Of a stretch of 64,000 nucleotides of DNA, positions 10,312 through 23,822 are shown piece after piece (within the stretch, counting starts at the first letter, position 1; each line of letters begins with the position of its first letter). The translations under genes and the position numbers were made by a program. The notes under the pieces are model-generated. The model did no database searches. It had not been told where the DNA came from and saw only the letters and a list, made by a program, of their open reading frames with translations. The stretch covers positions 53,743,942 to 53,807,941 of the forward strand of contig CM060172.1 in NCBI GenBank assembly GCA_030549775.1. Reading direction: 5' to 3'. Origin of the DNA: Tamarix chinensis. Its lineage: Eukaryota; Streptophyta; Magnoliopsida; Caryophyllales; Tamaricaceae.

Positions 10312-11325
10312 AAACCTCTAAACCCTAAACCCTCTAAACCCTAAACCCTAAACCCTAAACCCTAAACCCTAAACCCTCTAAACCCTAAACCCTAAACCCT
10401 AAACCATAAACCTTAAACCCTCTAAACCCTAAACCCTAAACCCTCTAAACCCTAAACCCTAAACCCTAAACCCTCTAAACCCTAAACCCTAAACCCTAAA
10501 CCCTAAACCCTTTAAACCCTAAACCCTAAACCCTCTAAACCCTAACCCTAAACCCTCTAAACCCTAAACCCTAAACCCTAAACCCTCTAAACCCTAAACC
10601 CTAAACCCTAAACCCTCTAAACCCTAAACCCTAAACCCTCTAAACCATAAACCCTAAACCCTAAACCCTAAACCCTCTAAACCTTAAACCCTCTAAACCC
10701 TAAACCCTAAACCCTAAACCCTAAACCCTCTAAACCCTAACCCTAAACCCTAAACCCTAACCCTAAACCCTAAACCCTAAACCCTCTAAACCTTAAACCA
10801 TAAACCCTAAACCCTAAACCCTAAACCCTAAACCATCTAAACCCTAAACCCTAAACCCTAAACCCTAAACCCTAAACCCTAAACCCTAAACCCTCTAAAC
10901 CCTAAACCCTAAACCCTCTAAACCCTAAACCCTAAACCCTCTACACCCTAAACCCTAAACCCTCTAAACCCTCTAAACCCTAACCCTAAACCCTCTAAAG
11001 CCTAAAGCCCAAACCCTCTAAACCCTAAACCCTAAACCCTCTAAACCCTCTAAACCCTAAACCCTAAACCCTCTAAACCCTAAACCCTAAACCCTAAACC
11101 TAAACCCTAAACCCTAAACCCTAAACCCTAAACCCTAACCCTCTAAACCATAACCCTAAACCCTCTAAACCCTAAACCCTAAACCCCAAACCCCAAACCC
11201 CAACCCCAAACCCCAAACGCCAAACCCCAAACCCCAACCCCAAACCCCAAACCATGTAAACCCTAAACCCTAAACCATAAACCTTCTAAACCCCAAATCC
11301 CAAACCCTAAACCCTAAACCTTCTT
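10312..11325 (+). repeat. Interstitial telomere-like array, CCCTAAA with interspersed CCCTCTAAA
   Basis: About 1 kb of CCCTAAA heptamers (TTTAGGG on the minus strand, the common plant telomere unit). A 9-bp variant CCCTCTAAA recurs every two to five units, and there are occasional CCCTAA hexamers, CCATAAA variants and a CCCCAAA block near 11180-11260. The variant density shows this is not a young terminal telomere. It lies wholly inside a transposon-like element rather than at a chromosome end. Confidence 0.95.
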
Positions 11326-11339
11326 GTGCACAACCTTTT

Positions 11340-12420
11340 TGGTGAACTATCACGTAACTGCATGCAATTCCTAAATCCGAGCCAACAAACAAAAGAAATA
11401 AGCGACAACATTAGCCATTTAATAATACCGACCCAAAGATAAATCAGCAAATCATGTTAGAACCAAACTATATTTAAATGATCCAAACGAAATCAACAAT
11501 CTACAGCCCGGTATGATTCGGTTTACGATTCATATGCCTTAAACATTAAAAATTAATTATGCAGCTTATAACCGCTTCAAACTTCCTACAAAAATTATAA
11601 GCAACGAGCAATCCAAACTAAAAGTTCATAATCCACACTAAAAATTAGGCCTCTTCGGAGCACCAAACTAGTTCATGGCAAACTCTCTGGGACACTGTGC
11701 TCGTATCCATTGCCAACCGACTCTTACTCCCAGCAAAGTATAGGAATGAATAAAGGCTGGGCACCGGAACTGCAGGTTTCATTTGTAGCTAACGAGAATG
11801 CGCAGAACTAGGAGTCCTGTTACGTGTTCACGTACGACAGTGACTTGGTTTGCTCGATGAATGTTTGTTCCAAACAACAGAAAAAATAAATGTCAAACAC
11901 CAACAGAAAATAACAAATAAAGAACATATCACTCGGCAAAAAAAAACAAAAAAAAACAAGCTGATGGTCGATGTTGCTGATAATGGAGATTATCGAACAA
12001 GAAACAAATACTCAGACATAAATCGGTAATACAGCACCATACTAGCATATACTATGCAAACTATACAGCAAATTGACAACAATCTCTTCGAAATACCAGA
12101 CAAATCATCATAGAAATTAAATCCAAAATTAACAAAATCAGGCGGAAATACCAGAACAATCAGCACATAAATCAAATTAAAAATGAACAATCGCACAATA
12201 AAAGCCAAATCACACAAATAAACTTACGAATTGGAGGAGAGAGGTCGGAATTATACCGACGGTGTGCACTGAGGTGGCGGTCGGTCGCAGAGGTTGCGCT
12301 AGACTGCTGCGTTGGTTGTTCTAGCTGCAGTAACGGTGGAGCTCTACTTAGGTCGCGATGTCGCTGTGCTGCGCCACTGGCGGTGCTTGTCCACGTCCGC
12401 TATGTGGCTGTTGAAGTCAA
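11340..12420 (-). other. Gene-like 5' region inside the telomere-repeat element, unidentified
   Basis: On the minus strand, a GC-rich stretch (12420 to about 12230) is followed by CTCCAATTCGTAAGTTT, a good splice-donor context at about 12225. A T-rich intron-like stretch and a more balanced segment from about 11900 downward come next. This looks like the first exon, first intron and second exon of a plant gene, or a promoter region, without a long open frame. I do not recognise a product. It may be a captured gene fragment. Confidence 0.3.
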
Positions 12421-12483
12421 GAAGGGTAGAGGAAGGTTAAGAATGAAGAAGGTAAGGTCTGGTCGAACTGAAAAGGGGCAGAA

Positions 12484-12665
12484 ATGGCGATAGAAAGAGG
12501 GAGACGAGTGGCGCAATGGAGAGATGGAGACGAGAGAGATGGAGACGGGAGGTGCAATGGAGAGAGGGTGCGATGGACAGAGGGAGACGGGAGACGGGAG
12601 ACGGGGGACGAGAAGGGGGGTCGGGTGCGGGATAGAGGCAAACAGGGGAGCGGGATAAAGGGGCA
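12484..12665 (+). repeat. Purine-rich degenerate tandem repeat (GGAGACGGGAG-like)
   Basis: Variants of GGAGACGGGAG, GGAGAGATGGAGACGAG and GACGGGAGACGGGAG follow one another. Frames on both strands through it (Ser/Pro-rich on minus, Gly/Arg-rich on plus) follow from the repeat. Confidence 0.75.
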
Positions 12666-12762
12666 GGGAGATACATTTTCAACCGTCGGATATTTTAGAT
12701 CCAACGGTTGAAAACTGTTCCCATGTTTGTACAGATAAATGGTTCGTATATGAACTCATTTC

Positions 12763-12765
<3 letters not shown>

Positions 12766-12810
<45 letters not shown>
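12766..12810. repeat. (TA)n microsatellite at the element's right border
   Basis: An uninterrupted run of about 22 TA units. It mirrors the shorter run at 10162-10180, as expected if the element inserted into a TA microsatellite. Confidence 0.95.
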
Positions 12811-12811
<1 letters not shown>

Positions 12812-12939
12812 CACAAATTTTGTTACAAGTATATATATTCTCTTGATGCATGATATAAAACGGTAATACTTTTAATAGTTTTATGAACTTTGTTTAGAAA
12901 AAATGTAGAATAATACACTGGTTATTTAATAAAATTATA

Positions 12940-13435
12940 CATATTGAAGAAAATAAATACACATTTTGTAATATATAGTATATATCTTTTAGTATATAAA
13001 TAGTTTAATACATATCTTTCAAGATTAAAATGTACAATTTGTAGGATATAAATACACATACACATTATTTAAGATAATAAGACACATCTTTCGACATATA
13101 AATATACAACTCTTAAAATACAAATATACATATTTCACGACATATAAATACACAAATTTAGTGATTAGAATATCCAACTTTTAGGATAAAAATACACATC
13201 TTATAATATATAAATATATATTTTACATTATATAAATGCACATTTTTCGACATATAAATACATAACCCTTAGAATACAAATACATATCTATTAATACTAT
13301 AATATACATCTTTTACAATTATAATATATATATTTCAGAATAAGAATACACATATTACAATATATAAATACACGTATTTTAAAATATTAATACACATCAA
13401 TTTTTTATCATCTAAAATATAAATACATATGTAGT
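12940..13435 (+). repeat. Degenerate tandem repeat of an ATAAATACACAT-type unit
   Basis: Variants of ATATAAATACACATNTTT recur about every 30-40 bp for nearly 500 bp, with TTTCGACATATAAATAC and TTTTAGGATAAAAATAC sub-variants. No coding signal. Confidence 0.7.
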
Positions 13436-14099
13436 AAATTGCTTCCTGCCGCTAGCATCATTATTTCTGACCACCTTCGAAACATGAGAATTTCCTACTA
13501 CCTTACTATTTTTGATAGCTACCTAGAATCAGCAACTACTTTATTATTTTTCGGTGTGCTCCTCCTTATTCTGTTAGTACCACCATTTTTGTAAAACCTC
13601 CAGGCTCCAGCTGTCGCAAGTAATTAGTGTTTGTCCTTTGATAAACAAACATAGAGACAAGACACATGCTCATTTATTTGCTTAAGACTTAAATTGTTAC
13701 TACCATGGTATACTACCACTAATACTAGACATTAAATTGACAGCTAGACAGAAATCGAATTCTGAAATCAGTTTGTTGATACTGGAGGCTGAAATTTAAT
13801 GAACATAGGGTGGCATATGAGATGGGCGATGAGCAATGAATTTTGTTTAAAATATCCTGATATGCCACGTTAGAATTGTTTCCACCAAGTATGGTGAAAA
13901 TGGTTTCGCGATACAACAATTGAAGAGTATGGATGGCTATGCTATGTTATAGCCTTGCGTTAAATTTAAAACTATAAAAAAATCATCATTATTTGTTGTG
14001 TAATAACAAGCGAAGAACAAAAATTTGTTACCATTAGAAACTCAAATAATCATCAAAGTATTAAATACAGAAACTTAAATAATTACAACTATAAAATAT
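13436..14099. other. No gene recognised
   Basis: Base composition is more balanced at 13440-13920, where the minus strand has a 64-codon frame (13919-13725) of unremarkable composition and no motif I recognise. It could be a fragment of a gene or an old transposon. Confidence 0.4.
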
Positions 14100-16861
14100 T
14101 TTAGTGTAATATGCCAACATTTTGTCTATTCTTAATATTGATTAATTGATATTTTAACTTAATCCAAATTCTAATTTTGGTCATTTATATATATATTTTA
14201 AACATAACCCTAATTTCAGATGATTGATAGATTAGTTTTTCTTAGCCAAATTCCCTAAATTTTAAACTTAAACATAATCATAATTCTAACCCTAATTTTT
14301 TTTCATTTTCCTTTTCTTCTCTTTTTCGTTTTCCTTTTGTTTATTTTCTTTCTTCCCTCATTCCTTTTTGACTGGCCAATCCAACGCTTCCCCCTTCCCC
14401 CTTCTTCCCTTGCATGCCCTTTTTCCTGATGCACACCCATCCATTTCCTTTTCCTTCCAGCCATGCACCTATATATCCTCCCTACATTACCACCCACAAC
14501 TTACACACCTACACCCACAACTTGCACCATTGTCACACCAAAGCCACACTAATTGGCCACGCCCAAGCCCTTTACCCTTTGACTCCTATATCTCTCACCT
14601 TAACCTATGCACCTATATGAAAGTGTACACTATTTCCCCACTTCCATTCTCTTTCCATTCCTCTATCGTCAAGAAGCTCAGTCAACCACCCCTTTTTTCT
14701 TTCCTCCTTCTCCCACTTTGTTCGTTTCCATCAACACCATACCAATCAACATCGCCACTTGAGCCTTTGCTCCATTCCCTTCTTCTTATTTTCCCCCTTT
14801 TCTTCTTCTTTTTTCTCTACCATCACACGACCACTTAGCCATGCCATTCTTTCACTAACCATAGCTCCCTACATTGCACCATCAATGTCAACCACCATCC
14901 TTTTCCCGTGTTCCCTATTCACCCAATGCCACCACCATCCACTTCCCTCCTCATGCCTCCTACAATCTAGCCACCGGTTCCATCTCCACTACACCATAGC
15001 CTTGCCCTACCAATCATCACCACCCTAAAATGTACCTTTCCCTCCTCCTTGATTTGCCCTATTTAGTTTGTGTGAGGCGCATATAACCCGTGAACACCTA
15101 TCATGGTCATGCCCTCATTCTCACACCCCACTCCTCCAACCTGTGCACATCTTTCCTTACCCATGCAACCCTTGGCATTTTCCTCACACCCTAGCACCAC
15201 TCCTTGCACGAGCTCTCTTACTTGTTTCTCTTATCTCCATTTTCCACCATCCTTTGCCTTAATTTTTCCTTAGGCTATTTTCCCTAAGTTATAATCTTGT
15301 TCTATATTTGGATTTTAGGTGATTCTCTAGTGGTATTGGAGGAGAAGACGAAGGTCATACAACTTAGAGATTGGAGACAATTTGAAATACCCCAAAATCC
15401 TAATTTAGGAATTATGGCAAAATAAGGATTTATTAGGGAAATTAAGTAAATAAATTATCTTATTAAAATAATGGGGAGTTAATTAAGGAAAAATAAGGAG
15501 AAAATAATGAATAAATTATTTAGGAAAACTTGGACATTTTACTAATTAACATGGAAGTTAAGGAAAATTTGTCCAAAATAGCCAAATTAATCTAAAAAGG
15601 AATTTAATTATTATTATAATAAATATTATTAATTTTAAATAAAAAAATACCAAATACCCTAACCCATCCCTTTTTCCTTTTTCCTTTTTCTTCTTTATTT
15701 TCTTTTTTTCTTTCTTCCCCTCCTTCCCCTTTCTTCTTTCTTTCCCCATCCTCCCTCGACTGGGCCGGCCCGCGCAACCTAGACCCTTCTCCCTTTGTGT
15801 GGCCCGAAGCTTGCATTGCCCCCGTGGCTAGCCGCCCGGCCGAGACATCTCCTTTTCTTTTTCTTTTCCTTCCCCTGGATCGTCGGTCCAGCCTGTCACC
15901 CTTCTTCTTCCCCAATCCCGACCTGCAAATGCTGAAACCTGCAACCTACGCCACCAACAACCACCAACTATGTCCGTCCAACCTCCTCCTCCCTCCCCGT
16001 CACTTTGCTTTCCTTTTTCGACCCCAACCAGCCCTACAACTCCCCTTCACACGTGCCTTCCTTTTTCTTTTCTTCTCCCCCCGACCAAACAAGCCCTGCA
16101 ACTTCGCAGGCCTACACTGCCTGCCACCGACTGCCGGTGGTTCTGCCTCACCTGCCCCAGTTGTCCTCTTCCTCCTTCTTCGTTTTCCCCCTCAAATTAG
16201 CTTATAAATAACCCATTGGCAGCCTGGGTTAATCTTCTGTTTTAGTAACCCAGAAAATCCTGACCTTGCACCACTGCCAGATCATATCTTTGTTCCGTCG
16301 CCGCCAACTCCGCCCACCAAATCCTTCCCTGAACCACCCTCTAGAGAACTAATTCACCCTCCTCCCTTGCCTTGTAGTGCACAAGCAATGTGGGCTGTGC
16401 AAAATCACCATCCCAATCAGCCACTTCAACCTCTTGCCGCCCCTCGCACCACTGTCTACCGCCGATTCCGCTGTAATTAATGCCTCCTCCACCCTCCAAA
16501 ACAACCAGGGGACATTCCTCTACCTCCCTATACCTCCATCTTTCCCTGCCTCCCTCTCCTTCTCCCTTCTCCACCTTCCACCACCTTCGGGCACCCCACC
16601 CGCTGCCATGCGCCGCCACTTCTGGCTGTCCCACCGCCTCCATTCCACCCCTCTCCACCTGAGACACCTTCCACCACCTCAAAAACCCCCTCATTCCCTC
16701 TCCTTTAGCCTATACCCCATATCTCCATCTCTCTTCCTACTCCACCGCCGATTCCGCCACCAACCCTAGGTGGTATTCTAATTTCTTCAGCCCTTAAACT
16801 CTTTCTCTATAAGTATTAATAATTTTTAGTAATATTAATAGTATTACCTTTATTATTATCA

Positions 16862-17492
<631 letters not shown>

Positions 17493-19363
17493 AATATTAT
17501 TATTGTTAACTTGTCTTTTGTTAATATTTCATAATCACTAACCTATTAGCGCTACTAGCATTATTAGTATAAGAATCATTATGGTCACTACTTCTATATT
17601 ACTTATATCACTATTATTATTATTACTAGGGTTTGGGCCGATATTAGTATTATCACTAAAACTAATAATAATAATATTATTATTAGTAATATTAGAGCCA
17701 TCACCTTAATACTATGAATATCACTATGACTACTTTAACATAAACCATGATGGCTACTAAGACTTATTTGGGTTAGTAATGGCACGATTACTTATTTTGA
17801 GAATAATAACCCTACTTTAATTATAAAACTACTATTATCACTATTGGCCCTAATAGTAAACTATGATAAGGGTAGGGTAGAAATAATGGTAATCTTCGGT
17901 AAGAGGGAGATTAACCTATAGCATTTCTCTTTTATAGGTGAATCAAGCCAAAATCCTAAGGAGGCGTAGGAGCGTGTTCCAAGTCCGGTGTCATATTAGG
18001 TAAGGATATGGTTAAGGCCTTTTATGTGTAAGAATGTGCTATGTGTGTTGGTTTGATGGGTGTGCTTTATATTTTATATTTTATATTATCATGTTCTTGT
18101 GGCAGCATGCTAAGCATGGAGCTAAGGTAAGTTGCATATGTTTATGATATGTGTAATATGATGTTATTACTTGTACTTGAATTGTGCTTATGTAATAATG
18201 CCCCTTTTGGCATGCATGATAAGAGGTCCTAAGTAGTATGATGTGGTTGTGAGAGAAATCTAAAAGGAGGAAAGTAAGTTGACTAGAGAATGATAATGAT
18301 TGCCTAATTATCTTATGACCTATAGGTGGGTAAAAAGAGGAATAATGGGAATGAAATTATGGGAATGGATAAACATACATGGGAAGTCTAGGATTTGCAT
18401 GGGATGCTTAGCCTTGGCATGAGGATGACTTTTATGTAGAAAACATTTATTTGAGGATCAAGTGAGGTAATGGATAACTTGTTAGGGTGATTGGAGTCCA
18501 TATGTGAAAAATTGTACGTGGGTTGATGAAAGGATGTATGGAGGATTTAACTAGGATTTTGGGAGGAAACCCTAAGTGAGAGAAATGTGTAAGAGAGGAA
18601 AAATTAATGGAAATGGATAGAATGAGGGTAAAAGATGGAAGGGATGTCACATGGGGAAAAAGTGAATCAAGAGAGAAGATTGTATTTGGGTGTTAAGTGA
18701 GTCGCACAAAAGAAAGGAGGAGTACTAGGGTATTTGGGAAGCGAACTAGGGTTTTGGTGATCATGTGTAGCAGTTGGATAGTGAGGTTGTAAGGTTAAGT
18801 GTTGGTCAAGAGAAGTGATGGTCTTATTAATAAAGAAGAGCTTTGGGTTCATAGTGAGTGGGAAAAAGATGAAAGGAAATCCAAGGATCATGGGTTGTGT
18901 TGGATATGTGTCATGAGGAGGAGTTAGTGATAAGTAAGAGTGATGAATGAATAACACTGTATTGGGAAAGAGAATTGCTAGAGTTTTGGAATGGCCGACT
19001 AGGGTTTCATGGCCACATGTATTATATGGGTAGCAAAATATGGCACTTGGGGATGAATCGAGTGAGGTGATAAATTGGAGGAGTATGAATTATATGGGAT
19101 AGAGGTAGGTTAGACCATACAAGCCAAATTAGGGTTTTCCTGGAAGAAAACCCTAGAGAGTTATGTTAAGTTGATTAAAAAATATGGGAAGTGGGCCTCG
19201 GTGTTGAGTAGTCAAGGTAACGAGGAAAGAGTGAGAAAGGATATTAGGATGCACTTGAAGAAGTAAAAGTCCCAATATATGGGATAGAATTATCAGGAAG
19301 CCAAGTGAGTCGTGCATGTCTAGTCGGGGTTGTGTATGGAATAAGACACAATAAAACACTAAG

Positions 19364-19556
19364 CACTTAAAGTGAAAGATTATCGAGCTAGGGTCTAGTG
19401 AGGTTATATATTCTCCAGTCCACCGGCTATAATAGTGGTCAAGTACGTTTTGCCCTGTTGGGTGATTTTTCGGTCCACCAGCTATAATAGTGGTCAGGTG
19501 CGTGCTGTCCTATGGAGTGTTTCCAATCCACCGACTATAATAGTGGGGTTCCCGTA
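19364..19556 (+). repeat. Array of CCAC...GTGG units in gLTR-d
   Basis: After CACTAAGCACTTAAAGTG come three units with CCACCGGCTATAATAGTGG or close variants, and CAGG...CCTATGG-type second halves. The last unit ends AGTGGGGTTCCC, and gLTR-e begins 12 bp later. Confidence 0.8.
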
Positions 19557-20204
19557 CTCTCATTGTAATCCCCCAAATTTTTAAAAAGCCTATAATTTAA
19601 TAAACAACTTTTTTTTGGGATAAATTAGCTTTTAAATTTATTTAATTTAATTAATTTATGAATTTTTGAGTATATAAAATTGGATATAAATATTTAATAA
19701 ATTAAAATAAATATTTTTTTTTATTTTACCATACTCTTATTATTTAAATAATTTTTTAAACCATTATTTTACAGAAATTATCCTTTTTAAACCCTTATAT
19801 TTTAATTATATTAAATTAAATTATTAAATAAATTTGTTACCCAAAAATATTGTATTTTATTATTTTATAAATTAAATTATTTTATTTTATCCCATTTTCC
19901 CTTTTCTTTTTCCTTTTCCCCTTTTTCCTTGTCCTTTTTCTCCTTTCTTTCTTTTTCCTTTTTCCTTTTCTTGGGCTGCCGGCCTTGGCCTGCCTCACCC
20001 CATCCTACGCGTTGGGCCGCTAGCCCATCTCCCCCTTCTCCCCTCCTTTCCTTTTCTTTTCTTCGGCCCGACTCTCCTCTTCTTTTCTTCCTTCCTCCCT
20101 ACGTAAGCCTGACCCACCTCCCTCCTTTCTTTCCTTTCCTTCTCCTCGACCAGGCTGGCCCAATGCTTCTTCCCCTACGTCGGCCTGCATGTACGCACGC
20201 AGCT

Positions 20205-20477
20205 AAGGCTGTAAACGAGCCGAGCCAAGCTGAATACCCCTGGGCTTGGGTTCGGCTTGTTTAACTAAACAAGCCTAAAATGATGTTTGGACTCGGCTCG
20301 TTTAACTAAATGAATGAGCCCAACTGAGCTTTTAATGAACCAAGCCGAGCCGAGCTCACAAGCCAAAGCTAAAAAATGAACCGAGCCGAGCCCAAGCCTT
20401 ACTTTTAGGCTCATTTAACTAAATGAACAAGCCAAACCGAGCCGAATACCGAACTAGCTCAGCTCATTTACAACCCT
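20205..20477. mobile_element. hAT-type MITE-like insertion with GAGCCGAGC repeats
   Basis: Left end AGGCTGTAAACGAGCCGAGC and right end, read on minus, AGGGTTGTAAATGAGCTGAGC form inverted repeats. The interior repeats GAGCCGAGC and CATTTAACTAAATGAA words. It is absent from the matching place in gLTR-h, which supports an insertion. I could not define an exact target duplication. Confidence 0.6.
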
Positions 20478-22079
20478 ACACGCAATCGCCTCCCCATTCT
20501 ATCTATCTTTCTTTCTTCTTCTTCCATTTTTTCCGGCGCCATATCCGGCCATCCTCCACCATCTCTGCCGCCCCACCTACAACCCTCTCCCCCTACTGCT
20601 TCCCCTATCCCTCTCTCTCTCACTCATCGTTTTCCTGCCCTATCCCAGCCCCACCACCTCTCCCTCTCCTTACCCATAACCCTCTCTTCTCCTCCCTTTC
20701 CCTACCATCGCCATTCCCCTACCACCATGCTGCCGCCCTACCAAGCCACCCTATCTCCTCCTTTCTCTCATCTTCTTTTTCTTCTTCCTTTCCCGTTCCA
20801 TTTGGCCATTTTTTGAGCTCCATATACATCCCTCAACCTTCTTTTCTCTCCCTTTCTTCTCCTTCCCTCATCCTCGTTTTGATTCGCCGCCACCATTTCA
20901 CCACCTCAACAACCACCTACACCACCCCTACCACCCTATACCTTACCCCTGAACCATCATATCACCCCTCGAGCCACCCTGCAGCCACCTTCTTCCTCCC
21001 ATCTTCTTTTTCTCTTATTTTTCTCCCTTCTCGGCAGCCACCCTGCATCGCCTCAATCCGCCGCCTCTACTGCCACCTGAGCCACCAAACCAACCCCTAC
21101 AACCCCTTCTACCAACCCCAAACCTCCTTTGGCCAAAACCACCACCCGTAGGCCTGAATTTTCTCCCTCCCTTTTCCTTCTTTCTCAGCCCTCCATCTCG
21201 ACTCACCTCGGCAGCCCCACTTTGCAGCCTCGCTGCTGCCACAGCAGCTGTTAACCCATCCCCGACCACCACCTACACCCCCTCTCCACCTCTACACCCT
21301 TTCCTTGCCCTAAATCCTCCCCCGCATGCCCTCTTTCCTAGCCCCAAAACCCCAACCCAAAAATAGCGTATTTCTCCTCCTATCACCCACCTTTGAGCCC
21401 CTCCTCCTCATTTCTTTGCATGCAGCTCATGCTGCATGAGTAGTCTGAGCTGCTGCATTTCTTGATTTATTTGGGTAATGATTTTGAGGTATAATAATAT
21501 CTAATTCAAGTATTTGATTAATTAAGTGTTATAAAGTCTTATACTTTGATTTTTATTATTTCTAATATCATAAATCTTGATATTATTTTTAGGTATTGGT
21601 TTTGATAATCAAAGCTTGAATATTTAACTGGAATACCGGTGAGGTTTGTTTTTGCAGGAATTAAGGTAACCGTTAAACCCCACTTAAACGCATGGATTAA
21701 CGTATGTTAGTACATTAGGATTTTTAATATATTATTATGCTTGATATATGTTGTTTAATATAATATATGTGGTTTCGTGTGTTGATTGATAAAAAAGGAA
21801 GCATGATAGATTATATGCTATGTATGGAAATATTTTTTAAGGTAGGAGTTGATTATTAATGAAGGTGTTAAGTATTATCCATGTTGTATTATGCTATTAT
21901 GATATTTAATGCATGGTTATTATTTTTGTGAGCCTTAAGGGTATTTTGGTAATATATCTTGTATAAGAATATGGCCTAATATATGTGGGTGCTAATAAGT
22001 ATTATATTAAATATAATAGTAGTGGATGAGGTATTAATATTAATATTTTATGTAGTGATGATAATTTAATATAAGTGGT

Positions 22080-23165
22080 ATAATAAGGGGTAAAACGGTA
22101 ATTTATAATTAAAAGGGGTATTATGGTAATTTTGAAGGCAAGGGTAAAGTGGTAAAATTGTAAGTAGAAGGATAAAATGGTAATTTTATGAGTAAAGGAA
22201 AAAATGGTAATTTTTGGAAGTTAATGGGTAAATTGGTAATTTTGGAAGTAAGGGTAAATTGGTAATTTTGTAATTAAGGGGAAAATGTTAATTTTGTGAA
22301 TAAAAAGTAAAATTGTAATTTTGGAAGTAAGGGGTAAATTGGTAATTTGGATGTAAAGGGGAAAAATGGTAATGTTGTAAGTTAAAGGAGTAAAATGGTA
22401 ATTTTATAATTAAAGGGTAAAATAGAAATCTTGTAATTAAAGAGTAAAATGTCAATTTTGTAATTAAAGGGAAAAATGGTAATTTCTTAATTAAAGGATA
22501 AAATGATAATTTTGAATGTAAAGGGGTACAAAATGGTAATTTTGTTAATAAAAGGGTAAAGTAGAAATTGGAAAGGAGTGACTTGGTAATTATAATAATG
22601 GGGAAGGGTAAAGTGGTAGTTATAATAATTGAGAAGGGTAAAATGATAATTTAATAAAAGAGAAGGGTAAAATGGTAATTCGGTGTAAACGAAGGTAAAA
22701 TGATAACTTAACAATGGAGAAGGGTAGTTTGGTAATTATGACAATGGAGAAGGGCAATTATGTAATTTCATCAATTTAAGGGGTAACATGGTAAATAAGA
22801 TCATGTAGAAGGATAATTTGGTAATTTAACCAACCAAAGGGTAATTTGGTAGTTACGATAATAGAGAAGGGAAATTTGGTAATTTAACAAATTGAAGGGG
22901 GTAAATGGGTAATTATGATAATGGAGAAGGGCAATTTGGTAATTAACCAACTAAGGGGTAGTTTGGTAAGTATGATAATAAAGAAGGGTAATTTGGTAGT
23001 TTTGATAATGGAGAAGGATAATTAGTGACCTAATAGGTATGGGAAATAACTTAGTAACCTAAATCGAGTAAGGGATAATTTGGTAATTATGTAACAAGGA
23101 GGGTAATATGGTAATTTGTCAAGTAAGGAAGGGATGACTTAGCAATTATATAAGTAAGGGGTAAA
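22080..23165 (+). repeat. Degenerate tandem repeat GGTAATTTTGTAA...AAAGGGTAAAAT in gLTR-e
   Basis: About thirty units of roughly 30-38 bp, each built from GGGTAAAATGGTAATTTTG-type words, later shifting to GGAGAAGGGTAATTTGGTAA. The matching zone is present in gLTR-h (50885-51900). Confidence 0.9.
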
Positions 23166-23604
23166 TGAGTGATTTGTATCTAACATGTCGTTGTGATAGT
23201 GGAATTTTATAATATGACTCAAATAACGCTGATTAGTAAGGTAAGAGTATTTGATCATTAGTAAGTATCATGAGAACGAATCCTAATTCGGAAGTAGATG
23301 AGATTATGATGGCCTTAATGATTCCTCTATCTTACTTTGGATACTCGTTTGAATAAGAAATATCTAACGATATCATAACGATTGAAAGTGAATAAGTATC
23401 TGATTGTTGTGCTTTTGTGATTACCTTGATTAAGACACTAATACTTAAAATGAAAGACTTCGAGATTGAGAATGGTGGCTCTTTAGGAGTCGCTACCCTA
23501 AAGACGTGGTTTAGCCCACGGTTATTCTGGTATTTGCTGTTGTGCCTTTGTGCCCCAGCCAGGCCCTATATCTCACTCTATATATCTCTACGGACCTAGT
23601 TAGG

Positions 23605-23780
23605 GGGTATGCATACTTATAGATTAGGTGTCCTTGTCGGTAGGGTACTGAGTTAGCTTGATGCATCAGTACGACCAGGGTACCTTTGCATCCCAGGGTT
23701 GATAGTTGAAGGGTACTGAGTAGCTTTTATGCACTAGTACGACCGGTGTACCTTTGTGTCCCTGGATCTTGATCTCCCTA
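23605..23780 (+). repeat. Paired GGGTACTGAGT repeats in gLTR-e
   Basis: Two units share GGGTACTGAG, a CACTAGTACGACC or CATCAGTACGACC word, GGGTACCTTTG or GTGTACCTTTG, and a CCCTGG or CCCAGG end. A matching pair is at 52378-52503 in gLTR-h. Confidence 0.75.
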
Positions 23781-23822
23781 TCAAGACAAATAAATGTAAT
23801 TGTTGTGCTGATTAAAAAGGGA

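Larger units (their letters stand above)
10181..12766. mobile_element. (TA)n-flanked inverted-repeat element carrying telomere-like DNA, about 2.6 kb
   Basis: The left end contains TGAGGTTCACATGCAAAC and the right end, read on the minus strand, TGAGTTCATATACGAAC. Further in, TCAACCATTAGATCAAAAT at the left is matched by TCAACCGTTGGATCTAAAAT at the right, again inverted, so the inverted similarity covers roughly 70 bp. Both ends abut (TA)n tracts (10162-10180 and 12766-12810). This fits a class II or microsatellite-targeting element without its own transposase; the superfamily is uncertain. The interior has three zones: telomere-like repeats, a gene-like segment and a GA-rich repeat. Confidence 0.6.

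Noticed and set aside
10312..11325. True chromosome end
   Set aside because: Unique and transposon DNA continues on both sides, and the array is full of variant units.
20423..21151. 242-codon open frame (Pro/Ser/His-rich) on the plus strand
   Set aside because: It lies in a low-complexity C/T-rich zone of gLTR-e. The corresponding zone of gLTR-h does not keep the frame, and no domain is visible.
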